The notes under the pieces: generated by a model
Databases searched by the model: none
What the model was told of the DNA's origin: nothing
Seen by the model: only the letters and a program-made list of their open reading frames with translations
In this document: one piece after another, positions 23,701-35,700 of the stretch
Layout: each line of letters opens with the position of its first letter
How positions within the stretch are numbered: position 1 is the stretch's first letter
Translations under genes and position numbers: made by a program
From: Litsea cubeba
Lineage: Eukaryota > Streptophyta > Magnoliopsida > Laurales > Lauraceae
Length of the DNA stretch: 64,000 nucleotides
Assembly (NCBI GenBank): GCA_012931725.1
Contig: CM022955.1
Location: 16,263,654-16,327,653, forward strand
Direction: 5' to 3'

Positions 23701-26700
23701 ATAGAAATGCACCTCGAAATGGGTGTAACTGCTGTATAACTGAACAACTTCTGCCCCAAAGAAGAATGAAGATCAGCCTGAGTACAATAACAGTGGGAAT
23801 AAGAATCAGAAGTAGAGCTTGGGTGTTTTCGAAGTTCAAGAAGGGAAACAGCTGGTAAGAAATGCACGTGAAATTCGATAGTTGGGTGAGAGAGAGCAGA
23901 GGAGCATTAAATCTGGAGAACAATCAAAATGCCTTGTCCACAAGGAAATCAATTTTGGGTGTGGCATTGGCATTTATGTGGTCTTCAGCACCTCTTACAG
24001 ACCACTGGGACACCCACACCATCTCCCCCAACTTGCGATTGTATCAGGTGCCTCGATGACACTTGTATTTTCCTCAAGTCACTTCTCTCCATCTCTCTCT
24101 CTCTCATGGTCCCAAGAAACAGAGAGATTTGTGGTGATAAAACAGAGAGTTGGGGAACGAGGGAGAGAGAGAGAACATAGAAGAAAGGGAGGATTTTACC
24201 TGGAGCAGGGGAGGCGTCCGGCGGCGGAGAAGGAAGATGAAGGCTCTGCTGGGGCTCCTTCGTGAGCTTGACAGTGCTGGCGATGAGAGGAGATGGGTTC
24301 TGGTCGTGCGCCTGGGAGAGGTCTGGAGAGGGAGGGAGAGATAGAAAGGGATGAGAGGAGATGGGTTCTGGAGATGAGAGGTTGGCGTTGGCGATGGCGA
24401 TGGAGATGAGAGGAGAGGAGAGGAGAGGAGAGGCGGGAAAGAAAGAAATGACTGAGGGATGGAAATGAGGGAGGGAAATGAGGGAGGGCGTAGCGCGGGA
24501 GAGGAGAAAAAAAATGGTGGGATGATTTTCGTGCGCCAAAAAAAAAAAAACAGTAACGCTTTAAAACCCTAACAAAATAATTATTAAATTAAAAAAAAAT
24601 TAAAGTAACACTTTAAAACCAATGCTAACGCCCATAAAACGTTAGGAAACTAGTTACACTTAAAAACCGTTACTTACCAAAAACCTTGAGCGTTACTAAT
24701 ATCCTATTTTGGTGTAGTGGCTTAAGAGATGGAAGATGGACAAAGCATAGACAACCGAAGACTCTCAAATGAGAGTAGGTAGGTGGATGACCAAATAGGC
24801 ACTCATACGGGAGACCTTCTGTAAAACCGACCTAGGTAATCGGTTAATGATATGAATAGCCGTATGAGCTGCCTCGCACCAAAATTTTGGTGGGACAAGT
24901 GCTTCAACCAGAAGAGAATGAACCGTCTCAAGAATATGTCGGTTCTTTCTTTCAGCAATCCCATTTTGTTGGGGTATGTGAGGACAAGATTTCTGATGAA
25001 TGATGCCTTTACTAGATAAGAAAGATGAAAATTCTGAGGACATGTATTCTCCCCCTGAGGCGGAACGTATAATTTTGATGGATTTTTGAAATTGAGTGCA
25101 TATCATAGTGTAAAATTCTTGAAAGGTTGAGAAAACTTCAGATTTAAACTGCAAGAAGTATATCCATGTATATCTACAATGATCATCTATAAAGGTAACA
25201 TAATACTTATAACCCATCCTACTCAGGTGAGAAGAAATTCCCCAAACGTCAGTGTGAATAACATCAAAAGCGTCAGTGGCACGTGAGTAATGAACTGGAA
25301 AAGGTAACATATGACTTTTGCTCAAACAACAAGACTCACACTTAGATTTAACAAAGGTAGAAATATGTTTATCACTAACTGAATGTTCCAAACAACCAAG
25401 TTTAAACAACTGAATTAAACTAGCATTATTTAAGTGGCCAAGACGTCGATGCCAAATAGTCCATAATTTATTTAAAACACTCATAGAAGTAGCAAAGAAA
25501 GAACTAGGTCTCATATCTAGAAGGAAAAGCCTGCCATGCTTACTCCCCGTCCCTATCAACTTCCCAGTTTGCCGTTCCTGTATAACACAACCAGAGGGAG
25601 AGAAATTAACAAGATATCCACAATCAACTAATTGACCATCAGAAATCAAGTTTGCAGATAATTTTGGAACAAAATAAACATTGGAAAGAGTGAGGGATTC
25701 TTTATCAGCGGTGGGAAGCGCTAAAGAGCCTATGCCAGAGATGGACATGTGTTGCCCATTTGCTGTGGTTATGGTTTCATTTCCAACATATGTTTGAGGA
25801 TCTTGTAAATTTTGTTCCACAGTAGTCATATGGTTTAAGGCTCCCGAATCTAAGAACCATGCAGTGGGTGTGATGGATGAATTAAGGGCAGAGGAAGAAT
25901 GAAATGCTGGAGATGCAATGAGGGGAAGAGACAGACCATTAATACCCATGGAGGTGAAAGCAGATGCTACAGAAGAGTTTATCATCTCTCGTATCTGAGT
26001 GGGAGTGAGAGACACTGTCTCAGCACGATCTGGTTGCACGTCTTGTGGGAGCTGAGCTTGGGCTTGAAATGCTCTCTGACCTTGCCTTGGGGGCTGTTCA
26101 TTTCTTTTTGGGGGTCTCCTTGTGCATTCAGAAATGATATGACCAGTCCGCTTGCAATAATTACAAAGCAGTTTCTTCTTGCAATTTCGCGCTATATGTC
26201 CATAGCCCTTACATTCAAAACACTGTGATTTCTGACCACGAGGAGTGAGAAGAGCCATCTCTTCTGCTGGAGGTGCAGGGTTTGTAACAAGAGCCTTCGG
26301 TTCCACAATGATAGAGTGTTGTGAAACAAGTCGGATCTCTTCTCGAAGGACCTCCTGCACACAAGTATCTAAATCCGGGGAGTTTTCCCCATTTATAAGA
26401 GCAGCGCGGACTGGTTCAAATTCTGGACGTAGATTCATGAGAAATTGGCTGATGTGTAATTCTTCTTGAAGCTTAAGAGCTTGTGGTAAGAATTCTGATG
26501 ATACAGAGTGTAGAAGCATTTGGTCCCTTTCTGTCCATAAAGCCAGAAATCCACTGTAGTATTGTTGTACTGTTTTATCTCATTGGCAATATTTTGCTAG
26601 TTCTGTGTCCAGATGGAATTTCCTGGCTTTGTTTGTCTGGTGGTACAACTTCTTCATATGGATCCACATATCAGAGGCCTTCGTAAAGGCCTGTAGGGAC

Positions 26701-29700
26701 ATAGAAAGGGATGAATCAACTGAGTTGAGGATCCAAGTTACAACCTTAGCATTATTTTGATTCCATGTTGCCACTGCATTCTCATCAGCAGTCTTAGAGG
26801 TACTGTCTACTGCTGGTTTGGGGACAGTCTCGTCCAGGTATCCCAACATTCCTTTTCCTTTTACAAAAATTTTCAAGTGGAAGGACCAAGTCATGTAGTT
26901 TGTCCCATTCATCTTAACAGGAATTATATCATTCTTGTCCATTTTGACTGAGGTAAGATTTATAGAGGCAAGAAACCACAGAATTAAGATAACAGAGAAA
27001 AGAAGAGCCTGGACGACCCAGAAAAGGTGCACTGTTTCAACTTGTGTTCACCAGTCTGATGTGTTTTGAACAATCCAACTTCTAGGTGAGATAGAGACAC
27101 TGTTTTTGTAACTACAGTGAATTTTGATGCATATCCAATGGTTGGATGATGAGAAAGAGACAATCTTGTGAAACAATTTAAAAGAAAACTGTCGAACCAA
27201 AGATTAGATCAAATGACTAACCTTTCTTGCTCCAAAAGTCTTAGAAAAATGTGAATAATTCTTAGAAAATATGGGCGACACTGGCAGCGACTTCTCCCAG
27301 GAACTCGTCGATGAGAACGATGGCCGGAAGTCTGGAACTGTTAGGGCTTTTCAATCTTCAAAGAAATACTCCAAGAGAGGTTGGATGTATGATAATATTG
27401 CAAGAAAAGGAAATTGATATGTGACTGAATCCCAGAAATTGAAAAAAAAAAAAAAAACAGGCTGTCGACCTTATTTTCTATCACTGGATCTGATTGAGGG
27501 GCCCTCATAATGATCAATGGAGCAATCAGATCTCCGTAGATATGAGGGAATGGTTTTCTGCTTTCGACGAACCAAGTCCCACTCAAATCGGATCAAAATC
27601 CAATGATTTGGACGTTTGAGATGGAAACTTGTGTGAAAAACAGGAGATCCGCAAAATCGTTCAGAAATCCTACCTCCAGGCAGCGAAAAATTCCTGAAAA
27701 ATCACCAGAATTCCTAGAATAAGCAGTCGACCATCATGGATATGATTGCTTAGAGTATCTTGATCATCGTAGGTGGGCCACCTCTAAAATGGGCTGATCG
27801 GTAGGTTGTTTATCACAATAGATAAGGAGGCTTTGCTCCTTTGAACATCAGAGATGTTGTTGATCTCAAGCAGAGACAAAGTTGACGCCAGGAACTTATT
27901 TTCTTGGCTCTGATACCATGTTAAGGTGTTCAGAGGGAGATTCAGATCATATGAAAGAGAAGTATTTTCCACACAATTGTTATTCATTGAAGAGATCGAC
28001 TACAGTATGTATACACTTAGCTTGTCATATGAATGGCTACAGTCAGGGCCTAATTAAGGCCATTACAAATGTAATGAAATCAATCTAGCTACATAAGGAA
28101 AATATAATCTAGCTAAGAAAGGAAAAGTTATTATACAGTATTGACCCAATCTAACAGAATCCCACACGTGAGCTTATGTTCATGGGCCAAGTTTGGGTTG
28201 GTCCTTATCCGTTCTACACACAGGGCCCTTCCTGGTTAGTTGTAGTTTAGGATAAGTACATGAGCATTTAGGGTATTTTAACTTGAGTTTGTGAATTCTC
28301 CAATGTAAAGCCCTTCTATTAGTCCTAATTCCTCATAAGGCCCTCTAACTAACTAACAAACTCCCTAAAGTCCTAAAACCCTATTGTTTCTATAAATCAC
28401 AAAAAATGACTAATTCCTAGAAAATAGGCATAAAACCTACGAAAATACTAAACTACCACCTTACTAGCCCCTATTAATTAGTACAAATAGATATTAAATA
28501 TATACTATAATTAACATAGATTGAATATAAGTGAGGGTCCATAGGGGGTGGGTGGTGGGCCTCACAATCCTCTCCCCTTTAAGACATTTGGTCCCCAAAT
28601 GTAAATAATATAAAAAAGAGTCACAATCCCCCTTAACATTCTCTATGTTTATTCTATACAAAACAACTTGCCTAACTCTCCTTTTAAGGCTTGTTTTCTT
28701 TTATTTTATAAAGTAACTAATGTAAAGGTAGAAAACACATCCACCTAAGAATCTAGATTCTCAGGAATCTCTCTGATACTTCTTAAAATAGGATATGTAT
28801 TAGAGTTATGGCGTCTCCCAACAGTCGGATATGGATATTGAATGGGGACGGGGGTTAAGGGGGAGGAGGTTGGCATTATGGAAAGAAATTTCTTAGGGGC
28901 CATTGCTTAAAATGACTTGAAATCTCAATTTATCAAAAGGGTTATTTTGTGATTTAGGGCCAGCCCCCTAGTTCCGTCCCGGACAGCCTACCAAATACAA
29001 GTCAAATTTGGGATATTGCAATCTACAAAGAATCCAAATCCATTGTATGTCATCAATTATTTGATCTAATGGTAGTAAATGAAGTTCATTTCAACGGCAC
29101 AATGTTGAATAGACCTAATTCTCATTTTTTCTTTTTCTTTTTTATAAGAGATTAGAAGATCCTAAAGCCCTCTTGCTTTGGCATGCTCGTGTGGTAATCT
29201 TGGGCAATCAAGCGGTCCTAAAATCCAAACTCTAGCTCAAAATTATCAAGGAGCATATGAAGAACCTTCTCTCAAAGTTTCAATGCAAACAGAGCTAAAA
29301 CAATGGAGAAACAAGTAAAAGAAACCAACCTGGACCTTAGTGCCTCAAGTCAAAAAACCTGCGACCCCCATGTGGCCGAGATTAGGAATCTTGTGACTCT
29401 GGAGAGAATCTCATGACCCCTGTTAATCTTGGCTCCAAATGGGTCCCAAAGTCGCCAAATCATCATGGCACATGTCCCAACATATGAGTGACATGTTGTA
29501 CTCGACTTTGACCCATTCAAGTCTTAAGAAATGAGTGGCATGCGTCACCAATAAAAAATTGACATATGGCACTCATGTGGACAACTCTCTCATGACTCTC
29601 CTATATTCTTAATCACTTCTCAGTAGCTACAAAAAATTGAAACATGATCACCACGCCAGGGTCATAAGAAAAGTCCCACGACCACAAGGTGGCATAAGGG

Positions 29701-32700
29701 TTCGACCATGCAACCCTCAACTATGTTCAGTGGGTTACGTGACCCCAGACTTTTAGAAACTATGTTCGGTGGAGAAAGTAGGTGGAGAAGGTGGTGAAAG
29801 TAGGCTAGGCACTTCTACGCCTCCAAGGCTATAAAAAGCCTCTGCCAATCGCATTTGGAGAGAGAGAGAGAGAGAAGATATTGTCAAGAAAATGAGAAAG
29901 CTACGAACCTAAAGTTCAAGAAGAAGAATGCTCATCACATGCTGCAACCCTGCTCTTTGCTCGACCCTAATGCATCTAGAACCTTCAGAACACACCTCTG
30001 AAGAGGATTTCAACCCTCTTACGCAATTGATTTCCTTTCTTCTTTTTATTTCTTTTTTTTTTTTGAGTTTTTGTTTCTTTGGCCAATTAGAGACCACACG
30101 ACCCTAAACCTAAATCCCATCATACAAACCATATTCTCACTGTGGCTAGCACATTAAAATGTCCAACATGAAATGATGAAATGGGTCATGATTGAGCCAA
30201 AACTCCAACTACCCAAAGAGATGCTGACATGAAAGGCTAAATCCGAAGCGAACAATGAAATAAGAAAGAGAAAGGAAACAAATTTCCCATATACCCAATG
30301 GTCCTTGAAGACCTAAAAAATGGCAAACCCTGCATTTTCTTCTACATTTCTCATGTAGTTTTCAATCATTTATTTTGAATTTCTAGAAAATACAGATCTA
30401 GGCTATTGAAGGATAGTTGGAGCGGTCATGTGTTTTATAAATGACCTGTCATCTACACTGTGGAATATCAAGTTCCACAATCACTTGTCAAATCAAAACT
30501 GTAATCGAAACTTGAGATACAATAATAAAAATTCTTATATTGTGTTTCCCCATTGTTGTTTGGGTCAACTACTCCTTTAAATTGTAAATGTTTTCATTTT
30601 CTCTAAGAGTATTTTCATATTTTCAATAAAAATCCAAGAACAAATATCGTGCACATCTTACCTTTACCTAGATGGGATACACTATTATAAGCAACCACCT
30701 ACTTACTCGGCCCATCCTTTGTCTACATATATACAAGAAACTTCACATCCAACCCCACCCACTATCCAAAAGGTTCCACTGTTGTACACTATTTACATGA
30801 TGCCATAATGAATGTTATTTAAGCATCCCACCATAAGACTTTTTCTTATTGTCAATCAAAAGACATTTTGGTAATTCAGTATTCATTTCATAATTAGGTT
30901 TTGTACCGTCAATATGCGAATAATTAACTAAATATTGTTAAAAAGCTCAAACTTATGTGGACATTTAACTAAATATACAAGTAGTTTGAGAAGGGAAAAT
31001 TTCCAAATCAACCTACAAATATCTGCTCAGATATTTTTTAAAGTATTATATATGGATTTATTTTTAAATAATTATGTTGTAAGATGAGCTAATATTTTGA
31101 TGATTACACAATTAGTTTATCATTCTCTCAATTTATATGGTCTTTATTAATTAATTCTTAATTTGGATATTCTTTTTAACTTTCTATTCAATTTGAATAA
31201 CACATAACGAGTGCATCGCTCGAGGTTTATTCCAGTGAATCCTTTATTAGACGCTTTTCATTTTCCTTTGGTCTACAAAGAAGAATGACTTTTGATCAAA
31301 GACTTAAACCTCAAGGATTATAGTAAATATATCAAAGTGCGCGTGATCGATTGTAAATAATCTTTTTCATTGAACATCTCAAGTTTAAATAGCAAATTTC
31401 ACCCCACCTGGAAAAAAAATTGATTGTCCTCATGATTTGCTATACTCTTTTCCATACCTCTCCACTCTAGAAGCGGAGTCCAGTAGGGTTGCAAACGGGA
31501 CGGTTTTGGATCAGAACCATAGTGGACCCGGACCCGTTTTTAAATAACGTTTATGGTTTCGGATCGGGTTTTGAATCAAAACCTGTTTTATTGGTTCCGG
31601 ACCCGGTTTCGATAAGAAAATCCGGATCCGGTTCCGGAACCGGGTCCACCTAGAGGACTCAAATCGATCTAGTTCCAAAATCAATTCTATTTTATCTTTA
31701 TTCTTCATTGTTTCTTAAAATAAGCATACCATTCAACTTATAACAATGCATCAAGTCTACAACATCTAGTATTATACATAAGAATACTAAAAAAGAGTTG
31801 GTTTTAAAATACAAATAGCAATATCAAAGACTCATATGCCGGGTCCCAGGTCCTCGGGTTGGAACCTATATGGACTCGGAATCGGACCCGTTTATCAATC
31901 GGAACCTAAACTAGGTTCCAGACCCGATTTTTTGCGGGTTGGAACTTCCGAGTAATATGAGAATTGGATACCCGTTTGCAACGCTTCCAGGGGGCCGGAG
32001 GGAGTAGTCATTGCTACCTTAAAACTTTTTTGAAATCCTTTAAGTTTCCTTATATGGACCTTGAAATTTTTTGTTATTACATAGTAGCCCCCTCAAGGGA
32101 AATTGTTTGGATCCACCCTTGACCCCTACACTTTTCTATTCAAAAGATATATAAACTCAAGAATCATGACGTCGTTAAAATGAATAGAATTACGCACTAA
32201 TAGAATTACAATCCCTAGACCACCCTTGATGATCTTCGCTTCTGTTGCTTAGATATGTTCATGGATATGGAAACTAAAGCACCCGATGAATATTGAATTG
32301 AAGAGTTAAGAGGATATTAAAGTGCAATTCCTATGCTTCCCTTGATAATCTTAGCTTCTACTATTAATATGTATTCATGGATTTTTGTAGAGTTCCCCGG
32401 TGTTGTCCATGTGGTGCAGAGCCGCAAGGGTAAATTGCACACAACTCGTAGCTGGGACTTCCTTGGATTAGATTATTACCGTCAAACAGAAATACTCACC
32501 AACAACAAACTGGGAAGTGACGTAATTATCGGCGTGGTCGATACTGGTCAGTTTTCAACTACCTTTCTAAATTTATGACGATAATGATCTCATCATCTTC
32601 TTCATTGAAGACATGTTATCTATTTCTGTTCATATTTTAAGTTCTACTTAGTACAACATTACTGCCGGTAGATGAAGTTCTACTTATTATAACTCTTGAA

Positions 32701-35700
32701 GTGTAAGTAGATAACATCTGATATTAATGTTATAATAAAAATTTGACAAAGGAATATGGCCCGAATCAAAAAGCTTCAACGATTATGGATATGGTCCGAT
32801 ACCCTTGCGATGGAAAGGAACATGTCAACATGGAGATGCATTCAATGCATCACATTGTAACCGGAAGATAATCGGAGCCCGGTGGTATGCCAATGGGTTT
32901 AAGCAAGATGAAACCAAAGGGGATTATCTATCCCCGCGTGATGTAAATGGCCATGGTACACACACTGCTTCTACTGCAGCCGGTTCTCTAGTGCAAAATG
33001 TGAGCTTCAGAGGCCTTGGCACCGGTGCAGCAAGAGGAGGGGCTCCTCGTGCCCGATTGGCGATATACAAAGTGCTATGGGGAGAAGGCGGCGTTAGTAA
33101 CACAGCCACGGTTCTAGCAGCTGTTGATGATGCCATTCATGACGGGGTTGATGTTCTCTCTCTTTCACTTGGTTTTGATTTCTTCGACGTATCCATTGGA
33201 TACTTGCATGCGGTTGCCAAAGGGATAACAGTTGTTTTCGCTGGTGGAAATGATGGTCCACGGCCTCAAAGTATCACCAATGTAGCTCCTTGGGTTATAA
33301 CAGTCGCCGCGAGCACAATCGATAGATCTTTTCCTGCAACCATCACCCTCGGAAACAATCGCTCTCTTGTGGTAAATGGACTATTCATTCTCATCATATT
33401 TCCTCTTAGAAAACTAACAATGAACTTTGCTTACTGTGAGACAAAATCATGCAGGGTCAACCACAAATTGGTTCACTGAGGCTGGGAAATGAATTCAAAG
33501 GACTATATACCGATCCAGATAGCCCTAGGTATTGTAATTGTAAGGACTATTTACAGATTCTCAAGTAACTTTCAACTTTTTGATTCTTCATATATAAATA
33601 GCCACCATCATTGATGTGAACAGGTCTATTAAAACACTTACAGATTTGGTAGTCAAAGTCTGGTTTTCAAATGCTTGATGAAATTTCACATATTTTACCG
33701 CAAAGCTATACAGTTTTCTTTGACTTAACCTGATTCAAATTAAACTAAGGGACTTGATCTTTGCTTAAGTATAGGTTTATAATGGTCTTTTAATGCTATT
33801 GCCCCAAATTTAACATGAGCTAAGCTAGATGGTGCTTATTAAAACAGCAACCAGTCAAATAAAAAGGTAGCTGTTATTATTTGTGAAATCCCCTTACATC
33901 TTTTCTGTTTTTGATTGCTGGATGGTGCTTTGCGACTCATTGGGTGGGACCATAATTCTTTTGTTATATGCCAATGGGATTCTCCATGCTGAGATTTTAT
34001 GGCTTCATCACTTTAAGGCCTGGGCTTGGTCATATATCTAGCTGATGGTATAAGGGTCAATGAGTTTTGGAATTGTGTCGGCCTGAAGATAGGTCTTGGG
34101 CTGGATTTAGTTCCAAATCATTGGCCTAGCAATTGAAGTGATTGGGGTAATTGGACATAAAGACCTGCTCATGACATCTAATGTTGGAAACCAAATCCTT
34201 TTAAGGCCTGGCCTCCTATTTTCTATATCCAGGCCCACATATCCAATACAAACATATCAAAGTCATTGTTCCTGACCCAAATTTCATTATCTGCAATCTG
34301 GACATAGGCCCACAGTGCCAAACTCCAATCGTGATCAAATTTGGGTAAAGCTGGAAGAGGGGGAAAAAGTAGGGATGGACATTTTGTGTGGTTTGGATTT
34401 CAGATGTTGGTCCCATTGATGAAACTCAGAGAATCATGTGAGGTCTGGACTATGTGATATTGTATCAACTTCTAATAATGAGAGATGATTTGACTGTAGC
34501 TGTGAATTGGAAACTCTGAATGCTACCATGGTAAAAGGGAAAGTGGTCCTTTGTTTCATGGGCAACAACCGATCACCAGATGTACAGTTCCAGATAGCAG
34601 TGTCGAGTGTGCAGAGAGCTGGAGGCTCTGGTCTTATCTTCTCCCAGTATACCAGAAACATAAGAATACCATGCGAGAATATTTCATGCATTTTAGTGGA
34701 CTACGAGGTTGGAATCAAGATTCTAAACTATATTGGGACCACAAGGTAAATATATTGGCACTCCCAATGATTTTCCATATAAATTAGTTGTCCAACAGAT
34801 GGAAATGTGTGGATGTTGACTTTATTTAGCTGTGATTGGCAGCTTCCCAATGGTGAAGATAAGTGCAGCAACTACAGTTGTGGGAGCTACAGTTGTGTCT
34901 CCAAGGGTTGCATCTTTCTCCTCTAGAGGTCCAAATGCCTTCATGCCGGCAATTCTCAAGGTATTTTTAGAGCACAATTTACTAACCCGGCCATGAGTGG
35001 GGTTAGATTGAGTTCGGGACAAGTTGAGCATGATGGGTAACCAAGTACCGGTTTCAACTTGAACGGGACCTGTATATTAATTGTGTTGAAGATGCCAATC
35101 TGATCCAAATCTGAAAGTCAAAAGGGTCAGCCTGAACCCTTAATTGACAAGTTTGTTCCTGGTTGATTTGGAAGGCCATAGTCTGGTTGAGGGTTAAATA
35201 GAAAGAATGGGGACAGCCCAAACTCATACCACAAATAAGAACCAAATCAAAATATGGATATATATATATATTTATATAATGACATATTATATTAGTAACA
35301 TACTTTATCTAATATATAAACTTGGATACTCTAATTTGGACCCAACTGGATCTAGACCTGGATCCATTTCCAGTGAGAGGAAATCCGAGGGCAATTAACT
35401 GTCCCAATTACTCGTGCAGGTTCGAGTTGGTAACAACGGTCACAACAAGAAGTTTAACCCAAGTTAGAACCAGGAAAAAGCTACAACATAAGCTAGAATG
35501 AATTCTAGAGTGAATCGAATTGCAAGTTATTCGAACAGACTAATCCATGCTTCAGCTTTAATTACAATGAACTTAACATTTAATATAATTGCACGAAGGA
35601 GAAGAATGACGCTCGTTCTCAACTTTGCAGCCTGATATTTCTGCGCCAGGGGTCAATATCCTAGCAGCTTTGAAGTCCTTCTATGGCTTTCACTCAGGAA

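Larger units (their letters stand above)
10899..24719 (-). mobile_element. CACTA (En/Spm) DNA transposon, 13.8 kb, with captured host gene fragments
   Basis: The termini are CACTACACCA at 10899 and TGGTGTAGTG ending at 24719, perfect inverted repeats of the CACTA type. The flanking trinucleotide is GCT on both sides (10896-10898 and 24720-24722), the 3-bp duplication typical of this superfamily. Removing the element and one GCT rejoins the Copia-A pol frame through the integrase-to-RT linker, which proves the boundaries. It contains a TNP2-type transposase, captured HOP/STI1 and TGA bZIP fragments, two minisatellites, and subterminal repeats at both ends. No second (TNPA-like) gene was recognised. 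The TNP2 frame has one homopolymer frameshift, so autonomy is doubtful. Confidence 0.95.
8638..28218 (-). mobile_element. Copia-A LTR retrotransposon (minus strand, interrupted by CACTA)
   Basis: The LTR pair 8638-8940 and 27919-28218 starts TGTTAAGG and ends TTCTACA; by eye the two differ at about five positions plus one 3-bp gap. The primer-binding site TGGTATCAGAGC (initiator-Met tRNA type) follows the 5' LTR on the minus strand, and a purine tract precedes the 3' LTR. The order gag, protease, integrase, RT, RNase H is that of Copia elements. The flanks show CACAG before 8638 and CAG after 28218, consistent with a CACAG target duplication that lost one CA unit. The element body is about 5.8 kb without the inserted 13.8-kb CACTA transposon. 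Confidence 0.9.
3554..32390 (+). other. Giant intron 3 of the subtilase (28,837 bp)
   Basis: Bounded by donor GTATGATG and acceptor TTTTTGTAG. The flanking exons are adjacent in the protein family and their phases fit exactly. The interior is almost entirely transposable elements in a nested order: hAT remnant, Gypsy LTR, Copia-A, CACTA, and a short inverted-repeat element. No competing coding sequence on the + strand shares a splice phase with the gene. Confidence 0.8.

Noticed and set aside
23985..24539. 184-codon Pro/Ser/Leu-rich minus-strand ORF near the right end of the CACTA element
   Set aside because: Low complexity, derived from GA-rich text; no recognisable domain. Could be a 5' leader.
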